Below, one piece after another: positions 8,322 to 16,542 of a DNA stretch of 64,000 bases. The number at the start of each line of letters is the position of its first letter. Position 1 is the stretch's first letter. Source of the DNA: Paenibacillus artemisiicola (GTDB taxonomy: Bacteria > Bacillota > Bacilli > Paenibacillales > Paenibacillaceae); assembly GCF_017652985.1 (NCBI RefSeq), contig NZ_JAGGDJ010000024.1, forward strand, positions 1-64,000. Reading direction: 5' to 3'. A program made the translations under genes and the position numbers. The notes under the pieces are model-generated. The model did no database searches and was not told the DNA's origin. It saw only the letters and a list, made by a program, of their open reading frames with translations.

Positions 8322-11063
8322 TTAGTTCACGTTGACCAAAATATCGATCGGATACCGGCCGGCATTGCGTCCGTACAGCGCCAATCCGCCCTCGTCCGCC
8401 TCGACCGTCAGCTTGAACGCGCGGCTCCGGTCGAGCTTCGCGACGATGCTGCTCGGCAGCACGACCTTGCACAGGTAGCCGTAGGAACCGGCTTCGTCCA
8501 GCTTGTTGTGGACTTCCTGGTACTGGTACGACAGCGCGCCCTGGCTGTCCGCCGGATTGTCCGGCAGCAGGAACGAAGCGACCTCTTCGCCGTCCACGAG
8601 CACGCGGATCCGCGATTCGTGGCGCTCGTCGTCCGTCATGTAGTACGTGTTGGCGTTGTATTCCACCGCCGCGTCCGCGCCGTGCATGAAGTCGATGCCG
8701 TGCGCCTTCTCCCGCGCGCCCTCGATGTTGCGCGCCAGCAGCCGCTTCGCGCTCGCCTCGAAGTAGAGGTCCGCGTGCCGCAGCAGCGGAAGCTCGCCCG
8801 CGTCCGGCAATCGCACGTCGTAAACGAAAGCGCCCGCCCGGCCGCCGTTCGTCTTGCCCTCCTGGATCGCGTTCCATTGGTACGCGAACGTCTGCTCCGC
8901 GAAGCCCGTCACCGGCACGGCGACGAACCGGCCGTCCGCGTCGTACACCGGCGTCTCGCCGCCGCCGCGCACGTCGAACGTCACGAAGTTGCGCGTCACG
9001 ACCGTGCCGTCCGCCGCGCGCAGCGTCAGCGCCAGCACCGCGAGCGCATCCTGCTTCGGCAGGTCGAACGCGATCGGCGCATGGATCGCCTTCACGCCGA
9101 AGCCGTTCCAATCCAGCTCGATGACGCCGCGGTCCCCCGTCACGCGGGTGCCCAGATTGTCGTGCCAAAGCTCCCAGCCGAGCAGCAGTTTCTGCCCGTG
9201 GTAGCGGTCCGAATAGCTGGACTTCAGCAGCGGCACCGACAGGCGCGTTCCGGCCTGCGCCGTCTGGCAAGGCGGCGCGTCGATGACGATGAAGTCCGGC
9301 GCGTGCAGATCCGCCAACGTCATGCCCGGCACGAAGCCCTCGTAGCCGAAGAATTTCTCGCCCCCGTCAAGGCGGTAATACCCGTTGAACTCGTTGGTCA
9401 CGTCGCGCAGCTCGGTGAAGACGAACCCGCACATTTTGTCGTGGCGGCGGAATTCGTTCATCATGTAGCGGTAGTGCCAGGCGAGGTCGCTGTCGCCGGC
9501 GCCGCTGACGAAGCCCCAGACGTTGCCGCATTCGCTGTTCAGCAGCGGCGCGTCGGATTGGACGTTGCCGCCGGCATAGTTGAACGCGGAGCCCGGATAC
9601 GTCTTCTCGACGACCTCCGTCACGTGCGCCCGCACCTGCTCGTAACCGTTAATGTAGAAATGCCACGTGTTGATGTCCGATTCCACTTTGTCGTAGTTGC
9701 ACGGCGAATTGTCTTCGACGAGGCGCGTCGGGTCGACGCTCTTCGCCCAGCGGTACATCGCGCGCACCCATTCCTGCGTCTCCGGCAGGTACGTCGCGAC
9801 GGCTTGGTCGCCCGCCTGGCCCGTCAGCGCGAGCGTCTCGGCGTCCGTGCGCAAGCCCCACGTCTCGTTGAACATGATCCACGAGAAAATCGACGGGTGA
9901 TTGAAGTCGCGGTCGATGATCTCCTTCGCCTCGCGCTCGTACGCCGCGCGGGTCGGCTCGTCGGGATTGCCCCAGAAGCACGGCATATCCTCCATGATCA
10001 GCATCCCGAGCTTATCCGCCCAGTACAGCTTGCGCGGCTCCTCCGGCTTGATGTGAATCCGCACGAAGTTCAGGCCGAGGCGCTTCGCCAAATAAATCTC
10101 GTCGCGCATCTCGTCGTCCGTCGGGTACGTGAAGAAGCCCGTCTCGTGGAACGATTGGTCCAGCGTGCCGTTCAGGTACACCGGCTTGCCGTTCAGCGTC
10201 ACCCAGCGGTAATTGCGGTCGCCGAACAGCGCCGTGCCGACCTCGCGAATGCCGAAATACGTCGTCACGGCATCCGTGCCGCCGTCGCCGGCCGCGAGCT
10301 TGATCTCGCCCTCGTACAGGTACGGGGTCTCCGGGCTCCACAGCTGCGGGTCCTCCACTTGGAACGATACGCCGACCAAATTGCCGCCCGGCGCGAGCGA
10401 CACGTTCTCCGCGTGGCAGACCGCGCCGTCGCCGAAGTTGAACTGCAGCGAAGCCTCGCCGGCTTTGCTCGCCGCGATAATCAGGTTCGCCTGCACGGTA
10501 CCGTCGATCTTGGTGACGAACTTCGCCTGCTGCACGTAAGCCTGCGGGCGCGCCTCCAGCCAGACCGGCTGCCAGATGCCGCGAATCTCGCCGTAGCCCT
10601 GCTTGCCGCGCGTCTGCGACTTCCGGTCGTAATCCTCCGCGCGCACCATGATCGTGTTCGGAGCGTCCGTTTGCCAAGCCGCCGTCACGTCGAATTCGAA
10701 TTCGCCGTAGCCGCCGGAGTGGGAGCCGGCGTGCGTGCCGTTCACCCAGACGTCGCAGCGGTAGTCGACCGCGCCGAAGCGCAGGAATACCAGCGATCCG
10801 GCCGCTTCCGGCGTCCAGCTGACCTCGCGCTTGTACCAGCCGATGCCGCGCTCGTCGCGGCCGATGCCGGACAGCGGGCTGGCCCACGAGAAGGGCACGA
10901 CGATTTCGGCGTCGAACTCCGCGGAACCGCTCTCATTTTCGCTCTCGAGACGGAACGACCAGGCGCCGTTCAGGTTCAGCCAATCCCGGCGCTGCCAGTC
11001 CGGACGCGGGTATTCGGGGCGGGGCACGGAGGCCGCCGACGTTTGCACTGCTTGAGCTGCCAT
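8322..11063 (-). CDS. Glycoside hydrolase family 2 (beta-galactosidase/beta-glucuronidase-like)
   Basis: A 913-residue cytoplasmic enzyme without signal peptide. The order is that of GH2: sugar-binding jelly-roll (RPDWQRRDWLNLNGAWSFRL near the N-terminus, then VWVNGTHAGSHSGGYGEFEFD), an Ig-like middle domain, and a TIM barrel containing NFVRIHIKP and NHPSIFSWIMFNETWG. The acid/base Glu is probably E400 (in FNETWG) and the nucleophile E511 (in LNSECGNVW). The C-terminal ~300 residues are beta-rich accessory domains. The start at 11063 (MAAQAVQ) is preferred over 11120 because the domain begins just after it. Substrate not determinable. Divergent from the regulator at 11221, which probably controls it. 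Confidence 0.9.
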   Translation of the reverse strand: MAAQAVQTSAASVPRPEYPRPDWQRRDWLNLNGAWSFRLESENESGSAEFDAEIVVPFSWASPLSGIGRDERGIGWYKREVSWTPEAAGSLVFLRFGAVDYRCDVWVNGTHAGSHSGGYGEFEFDVTAAWQTDAPNTIMVRAEDYDRKSQTRGKQGYGEIRGIWQPVWLEARPQAYVQQAKFVTKIDGTVQANLIIAASKAGEASLQFNFGDGAVCHAENVSLAPGGNLVGVSFQVEDPQLWSPETPYLYEGEIKLAAGDGGTDAVTTYFGIREVGTALFGDRNYRWVTLNGKPVYLNGTLDQSFHETGFFTYPTDDEMRDEIYLAKRLGLNFVRIHIKPEEPRKLYWADKLGMLIMEDMPCFWGNPDEPTRAAYEREAKEIIDRDFNHPSIFSWIMFNETWGLRTDAETLALTGQAGDQAVATYLPETQEWVRAMYRWAKSVDPTRLVEDNSPCNYDKVESDINTWHFYINGYEQVRAHVTEVVEKTYPGSAFNYAGGNVQSDAPLLNSECGNVWGFVSGAGDSDLAWHYRYMMNEFRRHDKMCGFVFTELRDVTNEFNGYYRLDGGEKFFGYEGFVPGMTLADLHAPDFIVIDAPPCQTAQAGTRLSVPLLKSSYSDRYHGQKLLLGWELWHDNLGTRVTGDRGVIELDWNGFGVKAIHAPIAFDLPKQDALAVLALTLRAADGTVVTRNFVTFDVRGGGETPVYDADGRFVAVPVTGFAEQTFAYQWNAIQEGKTNGGRAGAFVYDVRLPDAGELPLLRHADLYFEASAKRLLARNIEGAREKAHGIDFMHGADAAVEYNANTYYMTDDERHESRIRVLVDGEEVASFLLPDNPADSQGALSYQYQEVHNKLDEAGSYGYLCKVVLPSSIVAKLDRSRAFKLTVEADEGGLALYGRNAGRYPIDILVNVN

Positions 11064-11110
11064 GAGGGGAGCACAACCTTTCGGATCAAAGTAGGTTACT
11101 TCTAGCACCG

Positions 11111-11139
11111 ATTCTAGCACTGGTATATAATTTAATCAA
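11111..11139 (-). promoter_or_regulatory. Promoter of the GH2 gene, with TCTAGCAC direct repeats
   Basis: On the reverse strand TTGATT (11139-11134) and TAGAAT (11116-11111) are 17 bases apart. A direct repeat TCTAGCAC (11101-11108 and 11113-11120, 12-base spacing) overlaps the -10 and is a candidate operator for the divergent regulator. Confidence 0.5.
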
Positions 11140-11152
11140 TATGTATTATACT

Positions 11153-11181
11153 TTTACAATATAACAGTTTTCGAGTACACT
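11153..11181 (+). promoter_or_regulatory. Promoter of the ArsR-like regulator gene
   Basis: TTTACA (11153-11158) and TACACT (11176-11181) are separated by 17 bases, upstream of the ATG at 11221. It is back to back with the GH2 promoter, so one bound regulator could act on both. Confidence 0.5.
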
Positions 11182-11220
11182 GATCGTATCCGAATCGACC
11201 GATGAAAGGCTGGCGTCACC

Positions 11221-12153
11221 ATGAGTTTTGAATCCAGGCAAGACCTGCTGCGTTTCCCCTCCTCCCGGATCGTCGACGTGGCCAAAGCACTGTCCGGCGA
11301 CGTGCGCGTGCGCATACTGGAAGCGCTCGGCGAGAAGCCGATGAGCATCAGCCAGCTGGCCGAGGCGCTCGGCGTCGCGCAGCCGACGATCTCCATCAAC
11401 GTGCAAATTCTCGAGAGCGTGGAACTCGTCTCTTCGGCGCTCGGCGCGAACCGGGAAAAAATCTGCTCCGCCACCTGCCGGTCCATCCAGCTCGACCTGC
11501 CGGTGAAGCTCGGCGAAGGGCTGCACCGCACGGAGGAGCTGCACATGCCGATCGGCATGTTCTCGCACTGCTCCGTCCAGCCGACCTGCGGCATCGTGAC
11601 GAAGGAATGCGTGCACGTCGGCTCCGTGGACGATCCGCGCTCCTTCTACATGCCGGAACGTTTCGAAGCGTCGCTGCTCTGGTTCTCCGGCGCCGGCTAC
11701 GTGGAATATTATTTCGCCAACCCGATGCCGCCGGGCGTGACGATCGACGAGCTGGGCTTCAGCGCGGAGCTATGCGCCGAGGCCTCTTCCTTCCAGATGG
11801 ACTGGCCCTCCGACATCTCGCTTTACATCAACGATATCCTTGTCGGCACCTATACCAGTCCCGGCGATCTCGGCGACCGCAAAGGCAAGCTGACACCCGA
11901 TAAGTGGCGCAGCGGCACGGAGTACGGCCAGCTGACGGAATGGCGCGTGACCGGGGAAGGCAGCCGGGTGAACGGCGCCGCCTCGTCGCCGGCGACCGTC
12001 GACGCGCTCGGGCTGCAGTACAACAAGCCCATCCGCGTGCGGCTCGAGGTCGGCGAAGACGCCGTCAATTGCCGGGGCTTGAACCTGTTCGGCTCGGACT
12101 TCGGCGATCACCGGCAGGACTTGGTGCTGTCGTTCATCCGCTACGCGGAGTAA
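11221..12153 (+). CDS. ArsR-like winged-helix regulator with Cys-rich linker and long C-terminal domain
   Basis: A 310-residue protein. Residues ~15-75 form an ArsR-type winged helix (AKALSGDVRVRILEAL, then ISQLAEALGVAQPTISINVQ). A Cys-rich stretch follows, with C82, C86, C117, C123 and C130. The remaining ~170 residues are probably beta-rich, and I do not recognise them. Ordinary ArsR proteins are about 100 residues, so the C-terminal part may be a ligand or metal sensor. Divergent from the GH2 gene with shared promoter space, so the most likely role is control of that enzyme. Confidence 0.75.
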   Translation: MSFESRQDLLRFPSSRIVDVAKALSGDVRVRILEALGEKPMSISQLAEALGVAQPTISINVQILESVELVSSALGANREKICSATCRSIQLDLPVKLGEGLHRTEELHMPIGMFSHCSVQPTCGIVTKECVHVGSVDDPRSFYMPERFEASLLWFSGAGYVEYYFANPMPPGVTIDELGFSAELCAEASSFQMDWPSDISLYINDILVGTYTSPGDLGDRKGKLTPDKWRSGTEYGQLTEWRVTGEGSRVNGAASSPATVDALGLQYNKPIRVRLEVGEDAVNCRGLNLFGSDFGDHRQDLVLSFIRYAE

Positions 12154-12265
12154 GGACGGAGCGAGGCGGGCGAGTGCGAAGGACAAAGCCGTACGAACCT
12201 CACGAGCCGTGCAAACGAGCAGCATGGACCTATGCACAATACGCACAGCACGCACGATTCAAACC

Positions 12266-12308
12266 CGAATAAGCGCGAGACCGCCATGCGCGGTCTCGCG
12301 CTTATTCG
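12266..12308 (+). terminator. Long perfect inverted repeat downstream of the regulator
   Basis: An 18-bp perfect stem (12266-12283 with 12291-12308) and a 7-base loop. It lies about 110 bases after the regulator stop, with no T-tract on either strand. It could act as a transcript 3' stabiliser or a weak terminator. Apart from this and the DnaA-box cluster, 12154-12556 shows no gene. Confidence 0.45.
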
Positions 12309-12426
12309 TCGTGAGCGGGGCATGGCCTTGCGGCAGGGGGCGCCGCCGCATGAAAATCCCGGTTCGCCCATGGCGACCCGCCTTTGGTCCGGCGCGGCGG
12401 AAGGCGGCGAAGGACCAATGTCCCGT

Positions 12427-12524
12427 TGTGGACAACTTTCGCTGTGGATATGTGCATCGCATTCCGTTCTACGTGGAATTCCTCCGCTTCCGCTTGTGCG
12501 CAATGGGGATAACCCTGTGCATAA
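12427..12524 (-). other. DnaA-box cluster A
   Basis: Four 9-mers resemble the DnaA box (TTATCCACA, here as its complement TGTGGATAA): TGTGGACAA at 12427, TGTGGATAT at 12443, TGGGGATAA at 12504 and TGTGCATAA at 12516. Each has one mismatch and all point the same way. Start-to-start spacing is 16, 61 and 12 bases. A second cluster at 14864 repeats the same order and spacing. Both are intergenic, and no replication gene is nearby. Confidence 0.6.
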
Positions 12525-12556
12525 ATCGGGGCTGGAAGGCTGGCAGAACAGGCAGC

Positions 12557-14299
12557 TTAGCCTTCGATGTCGCCCGCGGCGCCAGCTCCGGCCGCTGCAG
12601 CCGAATCAGGCCGCGCGGCCGGCCGTTCCCCGGACCGGCCGCGCAGGCTGTCCGCCCGAAGCGGCCTCGAGCGCGCGTACGCGTACGCCTCGTCCGCGCG
12701 CGCGAACCGGTGGCCGGGAGCCACGAGCCGCTCCCACTCGGGCTTGGCAAGCACCCGGAACGGCTGCGGCCGGAGCCCGGCGACCAGCACGGTGCCGCCT
12801 CGCCGCGCGAACGGTTCCAGCGCGGCGGCCAAGCAAGCCTCTCCCGTCGCGTCGATGTAAGGAACCCGTTCCGCGTCCAAGATCAGCACGTCCCTCCCGG
12901 CGTCGGCCTCGTCCCGGAGCATCCGCTCCAGCCGGTGCGCCGTAGCGAAGAACAGCGCGCCTTCCACCGCGAACGCGCCGATGCGGCCGCCATGCGTATC
13001 CGGGCTTGCCGCCTCCGCCGCCGTTCCTTCCCTTCCCTGCGGCTCCGGAAGCCGCCGCACGATCGTCAGCGCGCCGCCCATCCGCAGGATGAAAATCAAG
13101 CCGGACAACAGTAGGCCCGCTTCGACCGCGGTCGTCAGGTCCGTCAAGACCGTCAGCAGGAACGTCGCGGCCGGCACCAGCGCCTCGAGCCCTCCCGTCT
13201 TCAGCAGGCGGGCGAACGCGCGGCGCTCGCTCATGTTCCAGGCGACGACCATCAGAATCGGCGCCATGGCGGCCAGCGGAATGGCGGACGCGTACGGGGC
13301 GAGCAGGAACAGCACGAGCAGCACCACGATGCCGTGAATCACGCCGGATAACCGCGAAACCGCGCCGCTCTTGATGTTCGTGGCCGTCCTCGCGATCGCG
13401 CCCGTCGCGGGGATGCCCCCGAACAGCGGCGCGGCCATGTTCGCGATGCCCTGGCCGATCAGCTCGCGGTTGCCGTCATGCCGGGTGCCCGCCATGCCGT
13501 CTGCGACCACGGCCGACAGCAGCGACTCGATGCCGCCGAGCAGCGCGATGACCAGCGCGGGGCGAATCAATTCGACGATGCGCTCGAGCGACAACGCCGG
13601 CCAATGGATCGCGGGCAGGCTGTTCGGTATGGCGCCGTACGCGGTGCCGATCGTGGCGACATGGCCTGGGTAGAACAGCGAAGCGGCGGCCGTGGCGGCA
13701 AGCAGGCCCGCCAGCGAGGCGGGCATGCCGGGCAGCAGCTTCGGCGCGAGCAGGATGAACGCCAGGGAGATCCCCGCCGTCAGCAGGCTATAGCCGCTCG
13801 CGTCCCCGAGGTGCAGCGCCAGCTCCTTCATGTTGGGGAGGAACGCTTCGTGTTTCTTCAGATCCTGCAGGCCGAGGAAATGGCCGATTTGCCCGGCGAA
13901 GATCGTCACGGCGATGCCGGCCGTGAAGCCGACCGTGACCGGCCGCGGGATGAACGCGATCCACTTGCCCAGCCTGAGGAGGCCCATGAGGAGCAGGAGC
14001 ACGCCTGCCAGAAAGCCCGCCAGCAGCAGATTCTCGTAGCCGTACTGCAGTACGATCGCGAACAGCACCGGCACGAACGCGCCCGTCGGGCCGCCGATTT
14101 GAAACCTCGAGCCCCCGAACAGCGACACGCAAATCCCGGCGACGATGACGGTGAACAAGCCGTATTCCGGCTTGACGCCCGAGGCGATGGCGAACGCCAT
14201 GCCGAGCGGAATCGCGACGATGCCGACGATCAAGCCGGCCGTCGCGTCCTGCCGCAGCGAACGCATGCCGTAGTTTCGGAATCCGTCGCCAAGCTTCAT
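12557..14299 (-). CDS. SulP-family anion transporter with STAS domain
   Basis: A 580-residue membrane protein of the SulP/SLC26 family: about 10-14 hydrophobic segments, starting with the family signature region (GLIVGIVAIPLGMAFAIASG and FGGSRFQIGGPTGAFVPVL). A C-terminal STAS domain follows from about residue 440, containing a LILDAERVPYIDATGEACL core. The family exchanges or co-transports sulfate, bicarbonate, molybdate or similar anions; the substrate cannot be told here. The ATG at 14299 has AAAAGAG nine bases upstream. It lies 163 bases downstream of an ArsR gene on the same strand, an arrangement that points to metalloregulator-type control. Confidence 0.92.
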   Translation of the reverse strand: MKLGDGFRNYGMRSLRQDATAGLIVGIVAIPLGMAFAIASGVKPEYGLFTVIVAGICVSLFGGSRFQIGGPTGAFVPVLFAIVLQYGYENLLLAGFLAGVLLLLMGLLRLGKWIAFIPRPVTVGFTAGIAVTIFAGQIGHFLGLQDLKKHEAFLPNMKELALHLGDASGYSLLTAGISLAFILLAPKLLPGMPASLAGLLAATAAASLFYPGHVATIGTAYGAIPNSLPAIHWPALSLERIVELIRPALVIALLGGIESLLSAVVADGMAGTRHDGNRELIGQGIANMAAPLFGGIPATGAIARTATNIKSGAVSRLSGVIHGIVVLLVLFLLAPYASAIPLAAMAPILMVVAWNMSERRAFARLLKTGGLEALVPAATFLLTVLTDLTTAVEAGLLLSGLIFILRMGGALTIVRRLPEPQGREGTAAEAASPDTHGGRIGAFAVEGALFFATAHRLERMLRDEADAGRDVLILDAERVPYIDATGEACLAAALEPFARRGGTVLVAGLRPQPFRVLAKPEWERLVAPGHRFARADEAYAYARSRPLRADSLRGRSGERPAARPDSAAAAGAGAAGDIEG

Positions 14300-14317
14300 G
14301 GACAACATCTCTTTTCT

Positions 14318-14342
14318 TTTGAATATTTGATTATTTGAATAT
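14318..14342 (-). promoter_or_regulatory. Candidate ArsR operator upstream of the SulP gene
   Basis: A direct repeat TTTGAATAT at 14318-14326 and 14334-14342 lies in an AT-rich block just before the SulP start. The motif resembles the TATTCAAATA half-sites bound by ArsR/CadC-type repressors, read on the reverse strand. The ArsR gene is immediately upstream. Confidence 0.4.
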
Positions 14343-14462
14343 ATAGAAAATGATACGCCCGCTTTTTGCCTGCTGTCAACCGCGCTTATATCCGCCCGCC
14401 TTTCCCCGGAACAACAAAAAAAGGCTCGACGGTGCGGCGGCCGTTTTGCCCTTTTGCGATGG

Positions 14463-14789
14463 CTATTGGTTTTTGATGTTCTCGAGCAGCGATATCGCGT
14501 TGATCAAGTGGTTGTCAAAGATTTGCCGGGCGACCTTCAGCAGGTCCTTGATCAGCGGATCCCGCAGCGCGTAGATGACGGACGTGCCGTCCTTCGTCCC
14601 GACGACGACGTTCTTGCTCCGGAGCACCGCGAGCTGCTGCGAGACCGCCGAGCCTTCGCTTCCGAGCAGCGCCTGAAGCTCGTTGACGGTCCGGTCGCCT
14701 TCCGACAGCACCTCGAGAATCCGGATCCGCAGCGGATGCGCGAGCGCCTTGAAAAAATCGGCCTTGAACTGCTGGACTTCCTGAATCAT
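14463..14789 (-). CDS. ArsR-family winged-helix repressor
   Basis: A 108-residue protein with the compact ArsR layout: FFKALAHPLRIRILEVLSEG, then VNELQALLGSEGSAVSQQLA as recognition helix region, and a wing at VVVGTKDGTSVIYAL. It has no Cys, so it is not a classical thiol metal sensor such as ArsR or CadC. The start at 14789 (MIQEVQQF) is chosen for GGGGAGGC six bases upstream; 14813 is a longer alternative. Probably co-transcribed with, and regulating, the SulP gene. ArsR-SulP pairing is common in Gram-positive genomes. Confidence 0.88.
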   Translation of the reverse strand: MIQEVQQFKADFFKALAHPLRIRILEVLSEGDRTVNELQALLGSEGSAVSQQLAVLRSKNVVVGTKDGTSVIYALRDPLIKDLLKVARQIFDNHLINAISLLENIKNQ

Positions 14790-14863
14790 GGCGCCTCCCC
14801 TGCACGTTGACATTAAGATTAGCCCCTATCATATCATATTTGCCGGCCAAACGCGCATCCGAA

Positions 14864-14962
14864 TGTGGATAACCTCGCCTGTGGATATGTTTACGGGCGT
14901 GCCGATCGCATGGCAATCAGGCGCTTGGATGTTGTGCATGTTGGGGATAACGTTGTGCATAA
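14864..14962 (-). other. DnaA-box cluster B
   Basis: Boxes in the same orientation as cluster A: TGTGGATAA at 14864 (a perfect DnaA box), TGTGGATAT at 14880, TGGGGATAA at 14942 and TGTGCATAA at 14954. Start-to-start spacing is 16, 62 and 12, against 16, 61 and 12 in cluster A. The sequence between boxes 2 and 3 is largely different, so box order and spacing rather than the whole element are conserved. Confidence 0.65.
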
Positions 14963-15025
14963 GTCCGAAAACGGGACATTCGGCGGCGACCGTCTCCCGC
15001 GATGCGCCAGGGACTTCCTGCCAAA

Positions 15026-15060
15026 TATGTCTTGTATAGCGACATACATCGGTATACAAT
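15026..15060 (+). promoter_or_regulatory. PadR promoter with nested dyads
   Basis: TTGTAT (15032-15037) and TACAAT (15055-15060) with a 17-base spacer. Two inverted repeats overlap it: TGTATA (15033) with TATACA (15053), and TATGTC (15026) with GACATA (15041). Their position across the -35 and -10 suggests autorepression by PadR. Confidence 0.6.
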
Positions 15061-15078
15061 ATCGGTGAGGTGAACGTC

Positions 15079-15408
15079 GTGGACAAGGAGCTCTTGAAAG
15101 GCAGCATCGACATCCTCCTGCTGTCCGTCATCCGGAGGCAGGATACGTACGGCTACGACATCGTCCAGCAGCTGCGGACGCTTAGCCGGGACTCGTACCA
15201 CATGAGCCAAGGCACGCTGTATCCCGCGCTCAAACGACTGGAGCAAAAGGGGCTGCTCCGCTCGTATTGGTCCGACAACGCGGAAGGCGGCCGCCGGAAG
15301 TTCTACGCGCTGACGGACGCGGGCCGCGCGGAGCTGGCGGAGAAGCTGCAAGCCTGGGATCAGGTGCATGCCTTGATTCAATCGTGCAGAAAGGCGGGTT
15401 TCGCATGA
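15079..15408 (+). CDS. PadR-family transcriptional regulator
   Basis: A 109-residue winged-helix repressor: MDKELLKGSIDILLLSVI, YGYDIVQQL, MSQGTLYPALKRLEQKGLL and the wing GGRRKFYALTDAGR are PadR hallmarks. The GTG at 15079 is preferred because GGTGAGGTG ends six bases before it and the protein then opens in the family's typical way; a GTG at 15070 lies inside that ribosome site. The 3' end overlaps the next gene by four bases (ATGA), so the two are translationally coupled. Probably represses its own operon. Confidence 0.92.
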   Translation: MDKELLKGSIDILLLSVIRRQDTYGYDIVQQLRTLSRDSYHMSQGTLYPALKRLEQKGLLRSYWSDNAEGGRRKFYALTDAGRAELAEKLQAWDQVHALIQSCRKAGFA

Positions 15409-16115
15409 ATCCATTTCACGAGTATTTGGACCGGATGCTGAAAGGCGTCCGCGCTTCGGAAGCAGCGAAACGGGAGCTGTATGACGAATTGCTGGATCAT
15501 CTGCAGCAGCTCCGGGCGGACTACGCGGCGCAGGGCTTGGCCGACGAGCATGCGGTACGGCTGGCCGTCGCCGATTTCGGCGATTCCGGCCGGCTGGGCG
15601 GGCTGCTGAACAAAGCGATGTCTCCGTATCGCAAATGGCTCCGGGCCAGCGCGTGGGTCGTCCTGGCGGTTTATGCGCTGAAGGTGATTCAGGTCTTATT
15701 CCTCAATTGGTCCAGGTTCAGCATGCGGAGATCGTCGTTTGATATGCCCGGCTATTACCCGCATGCCAACTTGACCCCGTTCGTCAGCATCCGCAACTAC
15801 GCCATGAACTACAGCCATTACAACTTCGACATTTGGTTCTTCAATCTCTTCGGCAACGTGCTGCTGTTCGTGCCCTTCGGCTTCCTGCTGCCGATTCTGT
15901 TCCGGAAAGCACGAAGCGCGTCCGCCATGCTTGCCCTGTCGCTCGCATGCAGCCTCGCGATCGAGCTTACCCAGCTGGCGACCCGTCTGGGCCAGTTCGA
16001 CGTCGACGATCTCCTGCTGAACGCGCTCGGCGGCTTGACCGGCTTCGCCGCCTGGGCCGCGGCTTCGAGGTCCGCGCGATGGGTCGCCAATAAATATCGT
16101 CCGGCCTCGGCCTGA
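15405..16115 (+). CDS. VanZ-family membrane protein with N-terminal permease-prefix domain
   Basis: A 236-residue protein. The first ~75 residues form a soluble helical region like the permease-prefix domain seen in PadR-linked membrane proteins (LYDELLDHLQQL). TM helices follow near 85-105, 150-172 and 180-195, and a VanZ signature (NLFGNVLLFVPFGFLLPILF, then QFDVDDLLLNALGGLTG). VanZ proteins can raise teicoplanin resistance in some hosts, but most have no assigned role. The start at 15405 overlaps the PadR stop, and a terminator follows, so this is a two-gene operon. Confidence 0.85.
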   Translation: MNPFHEYLDRMLKGVRASEAAKRELYDELLDHLQQLRADYAAQGLADEHAVRLAVADFGDSGRLGGLLNKAMSPYRKWLRASAWVVLAVYALKVIQVLFLNWSRFSMRRSSFDMPGYYPHANLTPFVSIRNYAMNYSHYNFDIWFFNLFGNVLLFVPFGFLLPILFRKARSASAMLALSLACSLAIELTQLATRLGQFDVDDLLLNALGGLTGFAAWAAASRSARWVANKYRPASA

Positions 16116-16134
16116 GCCGGACAGCCGCGGCAGC

Positions 16135-16167
16135 AGAAGGCTCCGACCGTTACGGTCGGAGCCTTCT
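16135..16167. terminator. Bidirectional terminator between VanZ and the small membrane gene
   Basis: A 15-bp stem (16135-16149 with 16153-16167) with a three-base loop. TTCTTTATAC runs on the plus strand and an A/T-rich run lies on the other side. It serves two convergent units. Confidence 0.85.
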
Positions 16168-16197
16168 TTATACAACGAATACGCATCGGCTTCGGAG

Positions 16198-16446
16198 TCA
16201 ACCATTCGCCTTTGAAGCGGCGGACGATAAGATCCATCTCAAGCCCGCATCCTTGACGAAGACGCCCGTTCCCGCCTCGCTCGCCTGCTGCAGAGACTCG
16301 ACCTTCCCCTCCGTCTGATCGTCACCCTGATTCCGGCTGACGCCAAGCCCGTACTTCATGCCGATCAGCGTCCACGCGATCGCAACTACCGCAAGAACCG
16401 CCACGATCATTCCCATGATCTTCAGCTCCCGGTTCACCATCGTCAA
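16198..16446 (-). CDS. Small single-pass membrane protein
   Basis: 82 residues with one TM helix (IMGMIVAVLAVVAIAWTLIG) followed by a hydrophilic, probably extracellular tail. The start may be 16446 (MTMVNREL) or 16440 (MVNREL). It lies 96 bases downstream of the PhyH gene on the same strand and ends at the shared terminator, so it may be co-transcribed. No recognised family. Confidence 0.6.
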   Translation of the reverse strand: MTMVNRELKIMGMIVAVLAVVAIAWTLIGMKYGLGVSRNQGDDQTEGKVESLQQASEAGTGVFVKDAGLRWILSSAASKANG

Positions 16447-16542
16447 CCGCCCCCTTTTATCCCTCAGACGGAAGAAACTGGATAAAAGTTGCGCCGGTTT
16501 CGCCGACGCGGGCCTGAATCGTTCGCGCGCCGGCGAACCGGC

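Noticed and set aside
8313..11105. 930-codon plus-strand open frame opposite the GH2 gene
   Set aside because: The opposite strand encodes a clear GH2 enzyme with both catalytic regions. The plus frame is low-complexity.
12427..14962. Chromosomal origin oriC
   Set aside because: DnaA boxes are present, but there is no dnaA, dnaN, gyrB or AT-rich unwinding element nearby.
14829..15131. 100-codon reverse-strand frame across DnaA-box cluster B
   Set aside because: No ribosome site, covers the PadR promoter, and its repeated MHN-type text comes from the DnaA boxes themselves.
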